This document shows positions 37,389 through 49,383 of a DNA stretch of 64,000 nt, in pieces (position 1 is the first letter of the stretch; every line of letters begins with the position of its first letter). The position numbers and the translations under genes are program-made. The stretch is from Argyresthia goedartella. Taxonomy: Eukaryota > Arthropoda > Insecta > Lepidoptera > Argyresthiidae. The notes beneath the pieces are model-generated. The model ran no database searches and was not told the DNA's origin. It saw only the letters and a list, made by a program, of their open reading frames with translations. The DNA lies in NCBI GenBank assembly GCA_949825045.1, contig OX463820.1, forward strand, positions 10,986,501 through 11,050,500. The letters run 5' to 3'.

Positions 37389-37600
37389 ACTAGCTGACCC
37401 AGCGAACTTCGTAACGCTTTACAGCAAATGATGAGGAGCTGTCAGTTAAGGAAGTTCCAAACCTAATTTATTTAAAAATATTTTTCTATTATATAATATA
37501 TATATTAGCTATTCTGCTATCCGGAGCAGAGACGAATCCAACAAAAAAAGAGGTGATTAAATTCGGTTCAGCCATTCTTTAGTGGTGTAACCAATCCAAC
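37389..37600 (+). repeat. AGCTGACCCAGCGAACTTCG dispersed repeat
   Basis: It opens TAGCTGACCCAGCGAACTTC and closes with GGTTCAGCCATTCTTTAGTG. This is a common insect interspersed pattern; the class was not assigned. Confidence 0.5.
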
Positions 37601-38776
37601 TTTGTTTTATATATTTAGATTAAGTGTGGACTTCCTCTATGATTTTCTCAAAAATTTCGTAATTGCCATGGCCTTTCTCACCCACGTGAGGTGTATGACT
37701 AACTAACTCAACACAGGAGAGCTCTATTTGTCTTTCTACAGTAAGTGCTAGAATAGCCATCCGTTGTTTTACCTTTACCCTTATATTATTTTTATTAAGG
37801 TTATAAAACCCCCAAAGCAATATTTCTGTCGTAACAACTCACAATTTTACAATCATTTAAATTGAAAGACATCATTTTTATTTATGCATTTATTTAACCA
37901 ATGTCCTGTAATACAAAAAACATTGGTGTCAGAATTATTTTGAATTAATTCTAAAACAAGTTCTTCGCCAGGTAGCCGTTCTTTGCCTTTGTGAGAAGTG
38001 GCGAAAATTTTATACCCCTGTATCATTGCATAAAGTCCTCTAAAACACTGTTTTTTGTGATCGGTATTATTTCAAATGATATAATATTATTTCGATAACA
38101 GTAGCTAACTAGTAAAAACCAAGTAAGCAACCAATTGCAAAATTTAAAACAGACCGATAAGCGGAACCGTTATTAGAACCTCTTGGACTTATTACAAGTC
38201 AATAACTTAGTCAGCCATAAAACGCAATATCGCTGCCAAGGCCGCCGTAATAAGCAGACTAAGTAGGTCGTGAAAGCATTATTACACCTCTCACTGTAAA
38301 AAAAGAAATAAGGGTTTCTGCACATGAGTAGACAGCTAATGGGTGTGTGGAGAGCGCTCCGGTGAAGCAAGTCCAGGTGAGTGGGCGCATGAGTGTGGGT
38401 TGGGGCTTTACGAGCAGCGGGACCGATTTGGATAAAATAAATTAATGATTATGTATGTTGTTATTAGTTGTATTAGTTAGTTAATTACATACATACATTC
38501 ATAGCGTCACGCCTTTTCACGGTTTTTGCCCACTTTAGCATGTAACTGTTTGTCGTGCTAATGTTGTCTGAATCCCAAAATTACAAGACGCTCCCGGGGT
38601 TATAGTTGCCTCAGATACAATAATATATTATGTTACACACGAGCCATCGGTGAGCGCGAAAAGTTAGCCGAGTGTCTAATGACCAATGCAGTCGTGTTTT
38701 ATACGCCATTTGTCGACACACTTGAGAGGGAAAAAACAGGTTTTTGATAATTATTAATTAATCTTCCACATTCATG
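37601..38776. other. Stretch without a recognised gene
   Basis: Part of it (38650-38750) is a diverged relative of 3865-3940. The rest is unassigned. Confidence 0.35.
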
Positions 38777-39050
38777 GAAAATTATAATAATAATAATAAT
38801 AATACCTTGGACACCATTTACACATATTGATCTAGCCCCAAACTAGGATTCCCTGTATCTTGGGTACTAGACAACGATACTCATACTTATATAGATAAAT
38901 ATTATACTTAGATAGATAAACAACCATGACTAGGGTACAAACATTCGTTCTCATCAACCAAATATTTGCCCCCACCGGGACTCGAACCCGGGACCCTTGG
39001 TTTCGTAGGCAGCGTCACTGCCGACTCGGTCATTCGGGTCGTCGATTGTT
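38777..39050 (-). mobile_element. tRNA-derived SINE 2, copy 1
   Basis: On the minus strand the head reads GACGACCCGAATGACCGAGT (box-A region) and GGTCCCGGGTTCGAGTCCCG (box B). The body has CCTAGTTTGGGGCTAGATCA and the tail is an ATT run. A second copy is at 41801-42065. Confidence 0.78.
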
Positions 39051-41033
39051 CGGTGGTTTTGTCTTGTCCGCACTAGCGATGCGCGCGCAAGCAGCTGTAA
39101 ATATAGGCACTGGCAAACCCGCTAAACAGCCTATAGAAATAATATAATGAATAAATCTGATGAAATAATAATAAAAATATGATGATTGATTTATCATAAC
39201 ATGTACGAAACTTCAAATAGTTTATTTATTCAAATAAATATTTACTGTTTGTAGGCATAAAACTCTTACATTACGAGCAAGTGTGATAAAAATCACAAAT
39301 TCGCATTCGCTTCGCTTCGCATTTTCCGTGGCCTACCGGATGTTTTATTTTTAAACTACACAACGGATGAAGCTAATTTACTTACCCGTAGGTTCACATG
39401 CACTGAAAGTCCTGAGTACATTCTGTTTTAATTTATTGAGTCTTTCATGTGGAGTAGGCCTTTTCCAATTAAGTTTTAATCGAAAATGAGTATCTGATAG
39501 GCATAGGACAAAGAAGTGTTATAGATGTAGTAAGAACTATAGTAGTTTTGTGTAATTGTAGAGTAAATAAAGATGTCCAATAAGCCGTGGTTAAAAGATT
39601 TCTGGAATATATTATCCCATTGCTCACTACTGATACTGAGTATCAGGTTGAACATGTACGAACAACAAAAAATACTTAAAACTTAAAGTATCTCATATAA
39701 GTATCTCATATATATCTATTAAACATCCTGCGCAATACTGTGAATTATATACAGACAATATTAAGAAGAATTCAATTATTTGTTTTATTTTATCTTTAAT
39801 AAACCATATTGATTAAGAAAATAAGGGTGTCTTATTATTTTCACAAAACCCGCTTGGTGAGTTTTAATAATAACCGGTTAAAGTAGTTAATCGGACTGAT
39901 TTTGGCTATATTTATTACATTCACCAAAATCAGTGGTTAGTATGAATACTTACCGGTAATTCTGTATAATAACCGGATTTATTGAGTTGACCGTGACATA
40001 TGTAAATTGTCAAAATATTTTTAAATGTTTTTAAGGTGGGCTTCCATACAGCTAAAGGGGGTTGCAAAAAACATTTCTATCCCATCGAGTACGTTATTGT
40101 TATCGAACTTTAAGTACATAAATAAATACTGTATTTTTTGTTTCATGAAATATTGGAAAACAAAGGAATGAGAAGCCACTAAATTCAGCATTATTTACAA
40201 AATTTTGTCCCGAAGATTTTTTTAATTCCCATTGATCTATGACCTTAAAATTTTGTTATATGCACAAATAAACTTTTATCTTATCTTATCTTAAGTACCT
40301 CATTTTAGGCTTATATTCTACTTTTGTTACGGAACCCTAAATATGCAAAGTCCGACACGAACTTGGCTTGTATCATTATCTCAAGTTTATGCCATGAAAA
40401 TTTACATTAATAATAAATAAATAAATGTGAAATATGAATCTGAGTTTTAGTTTTTATTTATTTGATCAAGAAGGTAGGCAGTTTGTCATTTGTAAAATCT
40501 CTTACTGTCCCAGCTATCTGATCCCATATTTTAGTTGTAAATAAATATTTCTCTAGAATTTGTCGAAAATAATTGATAAATCAGTTTTTTCTTTCAATTT
40601 CCCTCTTTTCAGGATTATATTCCACATTTGGTACGGAACCATAAATTTGCGAGGTTCGAAGTTTTTATATCAGAGTTTTATACACCAGAAATAAGCAAAA
40701 CCTTACTAACAAATAAAAAATAGGCAAGTCACATGTATACAGCTGTTACAACAAGTGCATAATTTGTATGAAGACACTGCTTATACTGCCCATAGGCCTG
40801 GCTAGTTAAGTGAATGCATATTACCAATTTATAGGCAAAACATGATTTTTAATTTTGATGATTTCATTTGTTCGAGTTTATTTTGAGTTTGCGTAATATG
40901 GAGGATGTGCAACTTTTCCTTATTAGAAAACTGGCCTCCTTGCGTAGCTTCGTGTTGATAAAAGAACTGGAAAATGCATTAAAAAAATAAGTGTTTAAAT
41001 TTCTGCACCAAAATATGCATAAATATCACAGCC
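39051..41033. other. Stretch without a recognised gene
   Basis: It contains an ATCTT pentamer tail near 40277-40293 and scraps of the GGAACCC repeat at 40328-40375 (GGAACCCTAAATATGCAAAG, TCCGACACGAACTTGGC). The rest is AT-rich and unassigned. Confidence 0.4.
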
Positions 41034-41089
41034 CAGTTAAATTTTAAGATTTCGTTACTTATTAGTAACGAAATCTTAAAATTTAACTG
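41034..41089. repeat. 26-bp perfect inverted repeat
   Basis: The left arm 41034-41059 begins CAGTTAAATTTTAAGA and its exact reverse complement is 41064-41089, with a TATT loop. The stem is AT-rich. Confidence 0.93.
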
Positions 41090-41324
41090 CATAAAATATG
41101 CAGAAAAAACTCGCTTTAACGTGCCTTTGTGTGTCGCCAGAGCGTGCAAAATGAATGAGTCCTATAATTACATAACCTTTATACACCGTTTATTAATCAA
41201 ACTGGTGGATCTGCTCTATTCACGCTTTATTTACTGTTTAATTACTTATTACAGTGTTCTGAAATTATTGGTAAGACTTTCACTAAGATTCAGAAGCGAT
41301 GTTTAATGTTGAAAGCCCCGCAAA

Positions 41325-41463
41325 ACGCTTAGCCCATCATCTGTGAAAATTTCAACTGTCTAACTATCACGGTTCCTGAGATACAGCCTGTTGACTGACG
41401 GACAGCGGAAGCTTAGTAATAGGGTCCCGTTTGGCACCCTTCGGGTACGGAACCCTAAAAATG
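41325..41463 (+). repeat. GGAACCCTAAA dispersed repeat, 3' part
   Basis: CATCTGTGAAAATTTCAACT, CTAACTATCACGGTTCCTGA, GACGGACAGCGG and TACGGAACCCTAAAAATG follow in the usual order. Confidence 0.75.
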
Positions 41464-41773
41464 TAAAGGATTTGACGTTAGTTTTGAGATTTAACTATGT
41501 GTTACATTTTTTGTAGTACCACGGCGTAACATCAACGTTCACACGTGAACTGTTAGGAACATTATTTACTCAGAAATAAGAGCCATGTTTTAACCAAAAC
41601 AAAATAGGGCCCTTAGCGTTTTGCGGCTTTTAAAATTGAAAGATCGTTTCTGGCTGTGTTTATGTTTAAGTTACTTACTAAAGAATATAAGTTATAACAT
41701 AAAACTACAACTACAAATAATATAAAAAAGACAAAGTTGAGTCTGCCGATGGTCTATTTTGTTTATGTTCTTA

Positions 41774-42450
41774 TAGTAGTTTATGTGACTGCTACATAAT
41801 AATAATAATAATACCTAGGACACTACATATTTACACACATTGATCTAGCCCCAAACTAGGATTCCTTGTATCTTGGGTACTAGACAACGATACACATACT
41901 TATATAGATAAATATTATACTTAGATAGATAAACAACCATGACTAGGGTACAAACATCCGTTCTCATCAACAAATATTTGCCCCCATCGGGACTCGAACC
42001 CGGGACCTTGGGATAGGCAGGGACATTGCCGACTCGGCCATTCGGGTCGTCATGGATACTAACTACTACATAATGGAGGGCATTAATACTCAAGAGTGGG
42101 CTTATGAAGCGAGCCGAAGGCGAGTTTCATAATACTATCACTCGAGATTTTAATGCCTAATTATGTACAGTTCCATACACTAGTTTATCTATACACATGT
42201 CATAAGCTCTCATTGATGTGTTCAGGAACCGCATGTTTGACCGGCATTGTGGCCTGGATCATTGCTCTGCAGTTGTTTAGCTTGTTCTGTAGTACCAACT
42301 TCACAGACAAACTAGGGCCGGCACGCAGGCGGGCGTTGGAGTTCGAAATTTGAATGCCATAATTTGACAATAATAAGAAATGAGTTTTTACCAAATAGTT
42401 TTACATTATGCTGGTCTTAACGTGCGGTTTTTAGACGCAGTATTACGCAG
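41774..42450 (+). mobile_element. MITE C copy split by SINE 2
   Basis: The left terminus AGTAGTTTATGTGACTGC is at 41774. After the SINE it resumes at 42066 with CTACATAATGGAGGGCATTA, then the hairpin arms, TTTATCTATACACATGTC, GGAACCGCATG and TGCGGTTTTTAGACGCAG. The right end is lost near 42437. Minus-strand frame 42394-42200 encodes ISNSNARLRAGPSLSVKLVL and HAVPEHINESL. Confidence 0.78.
41801..42065 (-). mobile_element. tRNA-derived SINE 2, copy 2, with target duplication
   Basis: It matches 38777-39050 closely. CTACATAAT occurs at 41792-41800 and again at 42066-42074, so the SINE entered MITE C and made a 9-bp duplication. Confidence 0.82.
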
Positions 42451-42771
42451 TAGTACAATCGCTAAGCAACTTCAGAATCGGTTGTCCCGCCCGTGCAGGC
42501 TAGATTGCACCGCATTACTACGCCTGAGAGTTTCTTTTAATGTGTCATCACAAGGTCGTCCTGTAAACTCCTGTCTCGCTTGATCACGGTAGGGTTACCT
42601 ACGTGCGATTATTTGTGTTTGTGAATTTTAGTCCACTCTATCTAAGAGAGGTGTTATTAGTACTTATTCAGGCTATTGGTAAATTCTAAGGCTAGGGAGG
42701 TACCTACCTCCTTACTTATGTAATTGTCATTTGTTTTATACCGGGTCTAAAGTCAAGTCAAGTCAAGTCAA

Positions 42772-43862
42772 GTCAAAGTACTTTATTACTGTAGATATTT
42801 ACATATACTTAGCAAACGTTAATTTTGCCTCTTCTCTACATTGGACCACTGTGGGAGAATAAGGGCGTAGAAACTCCCACAGATTGATTTTTAGATCTCT
42901 TTTAAAAATAGGTTGTGCTACTAATACAAATATGAAAAATTTAATTGTTATGATTAATAAGCAGGAACAAATAATTACAAAATTATTAACAGCAAGGTCT
43001 GTGTTGAGCCAGATTAACCCCATACAGCCCTGTCATTTAAGTAATCTTGAACATTGTAATATCCCTTTTTCGACAAAGTCGCTTTAACATGCTTTTTAAA
43101 TTGCTCAAATGGAAATTTCAAAATCTCCAGAGGTATCTTATTGTAGTAGAGAATGCACTGACCCTTGAAAGAATTGCTAACCTTCGCGAGTCTAAAACGG
43201 GGCGCACATAGTCTGTGATTATTTCTTAGGTTAACATTACAGCTATCGCTAAGTTTGGAAAATGTTGAAAGGTTCTTGCGTACATACATTATATTTTCGA
43301 AAATAAATTGACTAGCTACTGTTAGTATGTCAATTTCTTTAAAAGGCTCTCTTAAGGAGTCTGTCCGTTTTAAAATATAAATTGCTAGAATAGCTCTTTT
43401 CTATAAAATAAAAATAGTTTGAATATCCGCTGCTTTCCCCCACAACAAGATACCATAGGACATCACACTATGAAAGTAACTAAAATATACTAGCCTTGAT
43501 GTAGCCATATCCGTGCTTTGTCTGATGTTCCTAACAGCGTAAGCCGCAGAACTTAATTTACCAGCCAATTTATCTATGTGGGGTCCCCACTGCAATTTGC
43601 TATCAATGGTTATTCCAAGAAACTTCGTATCATTTACTAATTCTAACGTGCTGTTGTCTAACACTGAACTGGTCTCAACTTGCCTGACATTTGGAAGTGA
43701 GAATTTGATACACTTGGTTTTACCAGCGTTTAACAATAAATTATTAACTGTGAACCAATTCAAGCTTAAAGACAATACACCATTAACATCATCAAATTCT
43801 CCTTTTTGTCTTTAAATTTTGAAGACCATTGAAGTATCATAAGCAAACACAGTGTTTACTTT
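42772..43862 (-). pseudogene. LINE family A, 5'-truncated RT pseudogene
   Basis: Minus-strand frames give VFAYDTSMVF near 43850-43825 (motif C with one catalytic Asp replaced by Tyr), then FTVNNLLLNAGKTKCIKFSL, LGITIDSKLQWGPHIDKLAG and SVMSYGILLWGKAADIQ. After a stop come ENIMYVRKNLSTFSKLSDSC, LCAPRFRLAKVSN and KKGYYNVQDYLNDRAVWG. The 3' UTR and a TTGAC-repeat tail at 42772-42790 follow. It begins abruptly near 43862, the usual 5' truncation. It is inactive. Confidence 0.85.
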
Positions 43863-44110
43863 TAGTTAAACAAAAAGGTTTTCAATTAAAAAGGAATCGA
43901 ATTTTATTTGTGAACAATTCCTTTAGACATCCTAAAATGTTAGGTACTTAAGTCATTGTTGTTGCAAAAATCATAGAAAAGTTGCTTATGAGGAGCGGCT
44001 AGCGTGCGACGCAACTGCCAGCCAAGCGAGCGGCAACATATAACATAAGTTATGTTTATAACAACATATAACATAACTGAATTACCGCCCGTCGGGTTGG
44101 CCGTTCGAAC

Positions 44111-44113
<3 letters not shown>

Positions 44114-44141
<28 letters not shown>

Positions 44142-46986
44142 ATTTATTTACCAAATTGAGAAAAACATCTTAATTATATACATTTACATCACATAAACCA
44201 CGGAGGTTTGTGCGTGATGCTGGAATTCGTGCGAACAGGGTACAATCATTAATTATTAAATATTTTTTTACATTCTACATGGGTACATGGGCATTTCGTA
44301 ATGTATCGTGCAGTTACGTTACATTACGAAATACCCAAGTTGTTTGTATTTATATAATAAGTTGTTTGTATTTGTGTATAATATATTAAAACAGTGAATA
44401 AGTTTATTTATCCATCTATCCATCAAAAGTCAGAGACGAGTAACTTTGGGACCGGATCGAACAGATGGAATGGATGGTGTTGATGAATGGTGTTGTTCCG
44501 AGGCTGCAGTAATAATGAAGAATTTTTTTAATTTGAATTTTAGTGTTTTAGGGGTGAATGATGCTTTAAGTTCGGTAGGCAGGCTGTTCATCAGTCGTGG
44601 TATGATAAATTGAGTAGTTCGCTCACCATAGTAATTTCGTGCTCTAACCGTCACTAGTTCGTTATTTGTCACCTTGCGAGTCTGGATGCTATGTGAATGG
44701 GAGACAGTTTTGAGTGTATGGATGTCAGCATATTGTTCTTTGATTATATTATATTTAACTTTAGTGTGGATTGGTAACATGTTGCAGTGATTGAATAAAC
44801 CATTATAATCAACCGAGTAGTTTAATTTTGTTTGTGGTGATACTATTAGTTTTAGAATTTTTAATTGTAGTTTATATATATTGTCTAAGTATGTATTAAA
44901 AGTGCGTCCATAACTAGACAGTCCATATGACACTATTGACTCTGCAAGAGCGTTATATAATAGTATCCTGGTTGAGAATTCGGTTCTTTATTATATACAT
45001 CGTTGCCAGGAACGCGCGTAGTTTTTTGCATGCTCTGTCAATGTGTTCTCCCAGTTAAAGTATTTGTCTATCACGAGACCCAGGTAGACGTGTGAGTCAA
45101 CCCATTGTATTTGTTCACACGTGCACCCGGCTCCCGCGATAGTAGTTCCGCTATGTTGGCAACTGTGCGAGTGGGCGATCAGGTGATTTTTCGGTTGGCC
45201 TTTGAGGTATGGTGATCTTATGTGAATTACTTTAGTTTTTTGAGCATTCAAAACAAGGCCAACGTCATGGCACCATCGACTCAGGATGTCAAAGTCCGCT
45301 TGCAGGTCTCTCATAACGATATTAATATCGCTATGAGAGACTATGAGGCATGTGTCGTCGGCAAATTGGTATGATGTGCTGTGTGAGGTGATGTTGGGCA
45401 TGTCATTTACGTAGGCCAGGAAGTGAAGTGGGCCGAGTACGGAACCCTGGGCAGTGCCTTCGGTTACCAGGAGTGGGTCGCTAAGGGTGTTGTCAATTTT
45501 GACCCGTATATGACGGTTGCGCAAGTAGTCTGAACACCACTTCAACAGAGGACCCCTTATACCACTAGCGTCGAGCCTGTTCACTAACTCATCATGTTTA
45601 AGTGTATCAAAGGCACGAGAAAAGTCAATGAACAGTGCTAGTACGTGTGTCCTATTATCTAGTCGCTGGTTGATGTCGTCGGTGAATTTGGACAGTAAGG
45701 AAGTAGTGCTTTTTCCCGGCTGGAAGCCATACTGTGTACTGTTAATCACTTTGTTGTCGCTATAGAATGAATGTATTTGCTGGCATATGTACTTCTCAAC
45801 TATCTTATCGATTGACGACAACAATGTGATTGGACGATAGCTAGTGAGGTCCTTATGGCTTCCCTTCTTGTATACCGGCCTGATACAGCCATCCTTCAGC
45901 TGATTTGGATATGAGCCCGTTAAAATACTTGTGTTGATAAGGTTGGATAATGCAGTACAAACTTTATCACCTATTCTTTTTAGGTCTAGCGTTCTTATTC
46001 CGTCTAGGCCAGGGGCTTTATGAATATTGAGGTTATTAATCATTTTCAAAATGTTGCGGCTGGTTGCTTTTTGGAACCTTAAACTAACTTGTGTGTGTGT
46101 TTGGTGTGAGTTATCATTCAGTAATTTGGTTTGACACTTAGGAATTATTTTTTTAACCGAATTGCTAAATTCATTGACAAATACGTTACTGATATGTTGA
46201 GTCGAATTAATAATATTATCATTGAATGCGTTCAGAATAACTTGGTCTATGGATTTTTGTTTTCTGCCACTGACTGAGTTAATTATTTGCCAGATTTTTC
46301 TTATGTCACCGGTGTTTTGTTTAATTTCGTCTTGATAGTAGTTATTTCTTGCAAGTTCTAGCACTTTATTACATTTATTTCGTAGTTGGGTGTATTGTAG
46401 ACGTGTTACAGAATCAGTTGTGTCCTTTTTCCAGTTGGTAAATAGTGAGTCTCTTCGTTCACATAACTTAGTTAAATTTTTAGTTATCCATGGTACATTG
46501 CGGTTGGTTAATTTTGTAGCTTTGATTGTTTTAAGCGATTTTTGGTAGGCATTGGAAAAATTAGATTTAATATAAGAGTAAATCTCATGCGGGCATTTCA
46601 TGGTATTTGTATAATTCCAGTCGATGTTTTCAAGTTCCTGGGTGAGTATCTTGTGATTGTGTATCGATACCTGTTTTCGAGGTATGTCTCGCGAGTTGGC
46701 TGCACTGCTGCCGCCCGTGAGAGTGAGCGCTGTGACTCGATGGTCCGCTAGTACCGTACCGATAGCCGCCGTGTGTGGGTCAAACGAGGGAGCGCGAATT
46801 AATATATGGTCAATGCATGACCTAGTTATGGTATTTTTTCTTTTCTCAATACGTGTGTAGTCGCTAATTCCGCTCGCTAACCCACACCCGGCTAACATGT
46901 TTAAATACTCGTCTCTGGCTGATGTGGGGGTTCTGAGGTCAATATTCATGTCTCCGACTATTATTACATTATTTTGGTGAAGAGTG
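44114..46986 (-). mobile_element. LINE family C, 5'-truncated
   Basis: A 28-base T run (44114-44141) is the poly(A) in the minus sense, followed upstream by a short 3' UTR, the ORF2 relic and an abrupt 5' end in the endonuclease domain near 46986. The poly(A) assignment as this copy's end is inferred. Confidence 0.75.
44430..46986 (-). pseudogene. LINE family C ORF2 (endonuclease end plus RT), frameshifted
   Basis: Reading in on the minus strand from 46986: NVIIVGDMNIDLRTP, SCIDHILIRA and VLADHRVTALTL give the end of an APE endonuclease. The RT follows: APGLDGIRTLDLKRI, IRPVYKKGSHKDLTSYRPIT, QYGFQPGKSTTSLLSKF, ALFIDFSRAFDTLKHDELVN, EGTAQGSVLGPL and YQFADDTCLIV with both Asp present. A long open frame runs to 44991. 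Two frameshifts (about 45045 and 44955) precede the last 167 codons (SIVSYGLSSYGRTF.. to KVTRL). It resembles jockey/CR1-group elements. The RT core is intact but the copy lacks its 5' end. Confidence 0.88.
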
Positions 46987-47805
46987 TTACGTTACCTAAA
47001 CTGGGCAGTGAGACCCCCCTCTTTGTTTTGATGCCTCAGGAATTTGGACAACTGTCACTTTATACGTTTGGTTATTTACATTATTTTCATCAAAATTGAT
47101 CCGAATAAAGCATGTTGTACTGAGACTACAACAATTCGTTTTTTACTATAAAGCGGCAATCCAAGAACTGTCATTTTGGTCTATAGTTATTTTTGGGATG
47201 AGCGATTCCATAAGTACGATCCGATTTCTTGGATCGAATTGGATCTTTATACCTTAATGCGATTCCTCGATCAAATCGCATGTCTACGCCCCGTGGATCA
47301 GATAGCGATCTACGACCCAATTTCCAACTATCTATCAAATATCGAAAACATTTTTTTATAATTGAATCTAACTTTAATTGTGCTAAACATCTTCGAGAGT
47401 AAGAGTCCTTGAAAATCCGAAAATCGGTTGGATCGTATTTTGTCAAACCAATTTTCCAAAAAATCGGAGCGGGTTGGCACATCCCTAAGTTATTTATATT
47501 TTAGGGATAGACATTACACGCTTTACTCATACGAACGTATTACTTTGTATGACTGAAACCAATATAGTTTTAACAGGACAGGTGGTTCGCGTACAATTTT
47601 ATTGTACCGATATACTATCGGCTATACGGCTATCGAAAAAAAATATAGATAGTTTACCTACTTCGTTATCGATATTTTAGAAGACTGGTATTAAACTAAG
47701 AGTTAATGATCACTGTTTAAATAATATCGTTAAACAAAGTCGAAGTGATAATTTATTTTACAGAAATAAATACCATTTTTAAATTAAGTAAGGTAAGACA
47801 CTCAA
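46987..47805. other. Stretch without a recognised feature
   Basis: Several GATCGAATTGGATC-like short repeats lie at 47215-47310. No coding or mobile-element signature was noticed. Confidence 0.35.
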
Positions 47806-47915
47806 TAAACAATTTTAAGTATCTTCGTCATATAGTGACTGAGGAGATGAGGGAAGACCTAGTCAAAGAGTGGAAGCGCAGCGCTTTGGAAGTGTGGGCT
47901 CGTAGGATTGCACAG
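47806..47915 (+). pseudogene. RT fragment cut by the tandem array
   Basis: It reads FKYLRHIVTEEMREDLVKEW and ARRIAQ, the counterpart of FKYLAHIITDDMSDANDIKR in the pseudogene at 22638. It stops where the tandem array begins (47917). Confidence 0.65.
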
Positions 47916-47966
47916 GTTTTTACTGGCTTTTTACAATGTTTACCATTGTAAACCCAGTAAAAACCT
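47915..47966. repeat. Inverted repeat at array start
   Basis: GGTTTTTACTGG..TTTACAATG pairs with CATTGTAAAC..CCAGTAAAAACC around TTTAC. The same hairpin opens units 2 (57449) and 3 (62788), with the outermost GG replaced there. Confidence 0.8.
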
Positions 47967-48389
47967 CACTCTTCAAGGCACACTCTCCATAAATCTACAC
48001 GTGCTAGTCACAATCTAGTCCTACCGGTCTTAATGCAGTGGATCACTCTTCGTGAACAGCGACCGAAGGGTTGGTAATGTGTTATATTATTGATGAAATG
48101 CAATAGACCCTCGGGGAATGCGGAAAATTAGGGAGACAATAGCCGTTTTTATTGGGTCAATATAATTTTGCTGTTGTTCACCATTGACAGTAAAAGGTCC
48201 TTTCAATGGTGGCTGAGAGTGACATATATACTTGTAGATTTAAAATGCAGTAAAATATATCAACATATGTGATAGTGGCCATATATGGCCAAATGACAGC
48301 GTCTACATACATCTTTTAATTTATCACTCTACGATCTTTACATTTTAGAGCTCCATATAGAGGGTTTATGATACGTGTGTAGATAAAAT

Positions 48390-48745
48390 ATTTTTTACAG
48401 TTTTTTAAACATTTGGGGTTGTTTTCTTTTTGCCTATTTTCTTAAATGTTTTTTTAACCAACATTTCAGAATTATGAAAAAAGTATATTTGAAGTCCTTG
48501 CAACAAGCCCTTTAATTTGACATTTAACAAGATACATTTTCGTTTTATATATTTTTCACGATTGACACCCCAAAAGTGTCCCCTAAATTCAAAATGTATT
48601 TTTTTTCGAGTTCGGATCTTATAAATACATAAGTGCACGAATTTTTTACTTAATCTGTCCAATCTTCGGTCGAACAGACGGATAGACCCACGAGTGATTC
48701 AATAATGATGCCGTTTTTCCTTTTACCATACGAAACCTTAAAAAA
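48390..48745 (+). repeat. GGAACCC-class repeat relic inside the unit
   Basis: The segment contains GGTCGAACAGACGGATAGAC, CCGTTTTTCCTTTTACC and ACGAAACCTTAAAAAAG, a decayed end of the GACGGACAG..GGAACCCTAAA class. The 85-codon minus-strand ORF across it (48662-48405) has no signature. Copies are at 57922-58280 and 63261-63620. Confidence 0.5.
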
Positions 48746-49089
48746 GAACAAAAATAATTTTTACAAGAGGGAAAACCTTTTCCTAAACAAAAAGAGCCAC
48801 AGACCTTTAACATTATTTCGTCACAGGAGGGTATCCCACCGCCGCAAATTGCCTCTTAATTAACTCGGATTTAGTGTGTTCAAACTTTAGATACACATTA
48901 AAACAGTCAAGTACCGAATTGCGGTAATCGGAAATCGATGACCGCGGGTTTAAAAGCTCTGTTATGGAATCTCCCCGTGAATATTTCAGATTGCATTTAC
49001 GTCATAGCCATACTACATTGTTATCAGTGACCTTTCAGCAAGCTCAAGTTTTAATTAATTTGTCCTGATTTCAATACAGCTTTTAGTAG

Positions 49090-49383
49090 TTCATGTGACT
49101 GATACATAATAGAGGGCATTAAAACTCGAGAGTGGGTTCATAATAATCGAGAGTTTTAATGACTAATTATGTACAGTTGCATACAGTAGTTTGTCTAAAC
49201 ACATATCATAAGCTCTCTTTGATGTGTTCAGGAACCACATGTTCGACCGGCATTGTGGCATTGATAATTGCTCTGCACTTGTTGCACTTAGCTTGTTCAG
49301 TAGTACCAACTTCACAGACAAACTAGCGGCGGCACGCAGGCGGGCTTCGGCGTTCGAAATTTGAATGTCATAATTTGTCGAAA
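49090..49383. mobile_element. MITE C, truncated copy in unit 1
   Basis: It holds the left end (AGTAGTTCATGTGACTGATA), inner repeat TTTGTCTAAACACATATCA and the minus-strand ISNAEARLRAAASLSVKLVL frame. The right end is replaced by LINE A at 49384 through the deletion that distinguishes unit 1 from unit 2. Confidence 0.75.

Noticed and set aside
38926..39147. 73-codon ORF including TGTRTRDPWFRRQR
   Set aside because: It is a translation of the SINE 2 tRNA-like head (box B region), not a gene.
48405..48662. 85-codon minus-strand ORF kept in all three tandem units
   Set aside because: Conservation is explained by recent duplication. It crosses a GGAACCC-class repeat relic and has no motif.
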